Origin: Gemmatimonadota bacterium
Lineage (GTDB): Bacteria; Gemmatimonadota; Gemmatimonadetes; Longimicrobiales; Gaopeijiaceae
DNA length: 64,000 nucleotides
NCBI GenBank assembly: GCA_012960225.1
Contig: DUBS01000035.1
Coordinates: forward strand, 153,145-217,144
Direction: 5' to 3'
Shown here: positions 63,037 through 64,000 of the stretch, in pieces
Layout of the letters: each line of letters begins with the position of its first letter
How positions within the stretch are numbered: the first letter of the stretch is position 1
Made by a program: the position numbers and the translations under genes
The notes under the pieces: generated by a model
What the model was told of the DNA's origin: nothing
Database searches by the model: none
What the model saw: the letters and a program-made list of their open reading frames with translations, nothing else

Positions 63037-64000
63037 TTAAATCTGATTATTTCTAGCCTGCCAGTCTACTGATGCAACTGTAGACAGATTAATAATATCT
63101 TGAACACTACAACCACGCTGAAGTATGTGAACAGGCTTCGCCATCCCCAAGAGCACTGGCCCGATCACATCGGCACCCCCTAGCCGGTCTAAGAGCTTGT
63201 AGGCCACGTTTGCCGCCGAGAGGCATGAAAAGACTAGTATGTTGGCTGGACCAGTAAGGCGTGTGAATGGATAGACTTCACGCAACTTGATCGCATCAAT
63301 CGCAGTGTCAGCCTGCATTTCACCATCAATTTCCAATTCTGGATCAGCCTCTCGGACCAACTCCACAGCCTCAGCTATCTGACGGGACTCCTCGTGGCTG
63401 CTAGATGAAAAATTAGAAAAACTCACCATCGCAACTCGTGGCTGAATCCCTATATATCTAGCGAAAGTAGCAGTCTGCAGTGCGATATCCCGCAGCGTCT
63501 CAGGGCTTGGATCAATGTTCACTGTGGTATCCGCGAACAAGAGCAACTCCCGGCCAGGAAATGCCAACATGTAGAGTCCAGAAACCTTACTCACACCATC
63601 TGCCTTTCCTATCACTTGTAGAGCAGGGCGCAGGATTTCAGCGTAATTTGCCTCGATCCCAGCGACCATAGCATCAGCCTCCCTAGCAGCAAGCATGCTT
63701 GCTGCGAAGTAAACCGGCTTGTAGAGATTCCATTGCGCTTCGGCTAAAGTGAGGCCGCGCCGCGCCCTTCGCTCAAACAACGTCTCTGCGAACTCATATC
63801 TCTGCTCTGTACATGCCGCAGCGTGGATGATCTTAATACCCGTGAGATCAACTCCGAGGAGCTTCGCTTTTTCTCGAACTCGAGGTGGACGACCAAGGAG
63901 TATGGGTTCACAAATACCATCCTCTGCCATCTGGGAGGCTGCCTGAATAACGCTGTCGTTGTGTCCCTCGGCAAAAATGATCTTGGCAGAGCTCTTACGC
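63037..64000 (-). CDS. maeB: NADP-dependent malic enzyme, C-terminal phosphotransacetylase-like domain (partial, right edge)
   Basis: The frame is open from base 64000 (RKSSAKIIFAEGHNDSVIQA...) to the stop at 63037, 320 residues. FAEGHNDSV, EPILLGRPPRV, ADAMVAGIEANYAEILRPAL and the final FSCLSAANVAYKLLDRLGGA with LGMAKPVHILQRGCSVQDIINL match the phosphotransacetylase-like regulatory domain at the end of MaeB, where it binds acetyl-CoA as allosteric inhibitor. A stand-alone phosphate acetyltransferase is less likely because the MAKPVHILQRG-x-SV-x-DI-x-NL ending is specific to MaeB. The N-terminal malic enzyme domain lies outside the window. Confidence 0.88.
   Translation of the reverse strand, partial: RKSSAKIIFAEGHNDSVIQAASQMAEDGICEPILLGRPPRVREKAKLLGVDLTGIKIIHAAACTEQRYEFAETLFERRARRGLTLAEAQWNLYKPVYFAASMLAAREADAMVAGIEANYAEILRPALQVIGKADGVSKVSGLYMLAFPGRELLLFADTTVNIDPSPETLRDIALQTATFARYIGIQPRVAMVSFSNFSSSSHEESRQIAEAVELVREADPELEIDGEMQADTAIDAIKLREVYPFTRLTGPANILVFSCLSAANVAYKLLDRLGGADVIGPVLLGMAKPVHILQRGCSVQDIINLSTVASVDWQARNNQI

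Overview
The window is a gene-dense bacterial chromosome segment with no rRNA, tRNA, CRISPR array, insertion sequence or phage gene that I could find. A SusC/RagA-type TonB-linked outer membrane protein next to a SusD/RagB lipoprotein, small signal-peptide proteins carrying only a carboxypeptidase-regulatory domain plus a TonB plug domain, a DUF2723 GT-C-type membrane protein and many exported peptidases together point to the FCB superphylum. A Gemmatimonadota-like heterotroph is my best guess. This is inference from gene content; no marker gene settles it. Respiration is aerobic by implication (heme A synthase, 2-oxoglutarate dehydrogenase E1).

Layout. 1-10.5 kb: the N-terminal part of a large NAD-glutamate dehydrogenase running off the left edge, an alpha/beta hydrolase, a GMC oxidoreductase with its small Tat-type subunit, PgeF, 2-oxoglutarate dehydrogenase E1, a quinone oxidoreductase and a DnaQ-like exonuclease. 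10.5-18.4 kb: two lipoproteins (one a cupredoxin), then a SusC/SusD pair flanked on both sides by barrel-less plug proteins, with a promoter, a palindrome and a structured leader in front of susC. 18.5-28.5 kb: patatin-like phospholipase, long acyl-CoA dehydrogenase, heme A synthase with DUF420 protein, a histidine-kinase-like protein lacking the phospho-acceptor histidine, CoA-binding protein, peroxiredoxin, a V4R-like protein, an orphan E1-alpha and a coiled-coil protein. 28.5-38.6 kb: M20 peptidase, trpE head-to-head with hyuA (start codons overlap), DUF2723 protein, and an imine-metabolism group (ornithine-cyclodeaminase family, FAD amine oxidase, RidA). 38.7-47.2 kb: a single-chain SbcD-SbcC (Mre11-Rad50-like) fusion with several eroded catalytic motifs, a four-gene ATGA-coupled BtuFCD-type uptake cassette headed by an unknown lipoprotein, RsgA and a primary-type sigma factor. 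47.3-61.2 kb, all on the minus strand: HD phosphohydrolase, exported amidohydrolase, then (in order of transcription) M24 peptidase, MATE exporter, EVE protein, P1/DmpA-type peptidase, M28 peptidase, malonate-semialdehyde dehydrogenase, class III aminotransferase, a 50-residue membrane protein and a sodium:solute symporter. 61.3-64 kb: PEP carboxykinase and the C-terminal part of malic enzyme (right edge).

How the genes work together. The minus-strand run from 58.3 to 50.4 kb has gaps of 6 to 36 bases or ATGA overlaps. It reads as a peptide-to-acetyl-CoA route: periplasmic peptidases (one from the family that cleaves beta-alanyl peptides), a sodium-driven importer with a tiny membrane partner, a transaminase for beta-alanine-like omega-amino acids and a CoA-acylating semialdehyde dehydrogenase. 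PEP carboxykinase, malic enzyme, glutamate dehydrogenase and OGDH fit growth on amino acids with gluconeogenesis. The most unusual objects are the degenerate SbcD-SbcC fusion, the unlisted 50-residue symporter partner, and the susC region with its flanking plug proteins and leader.
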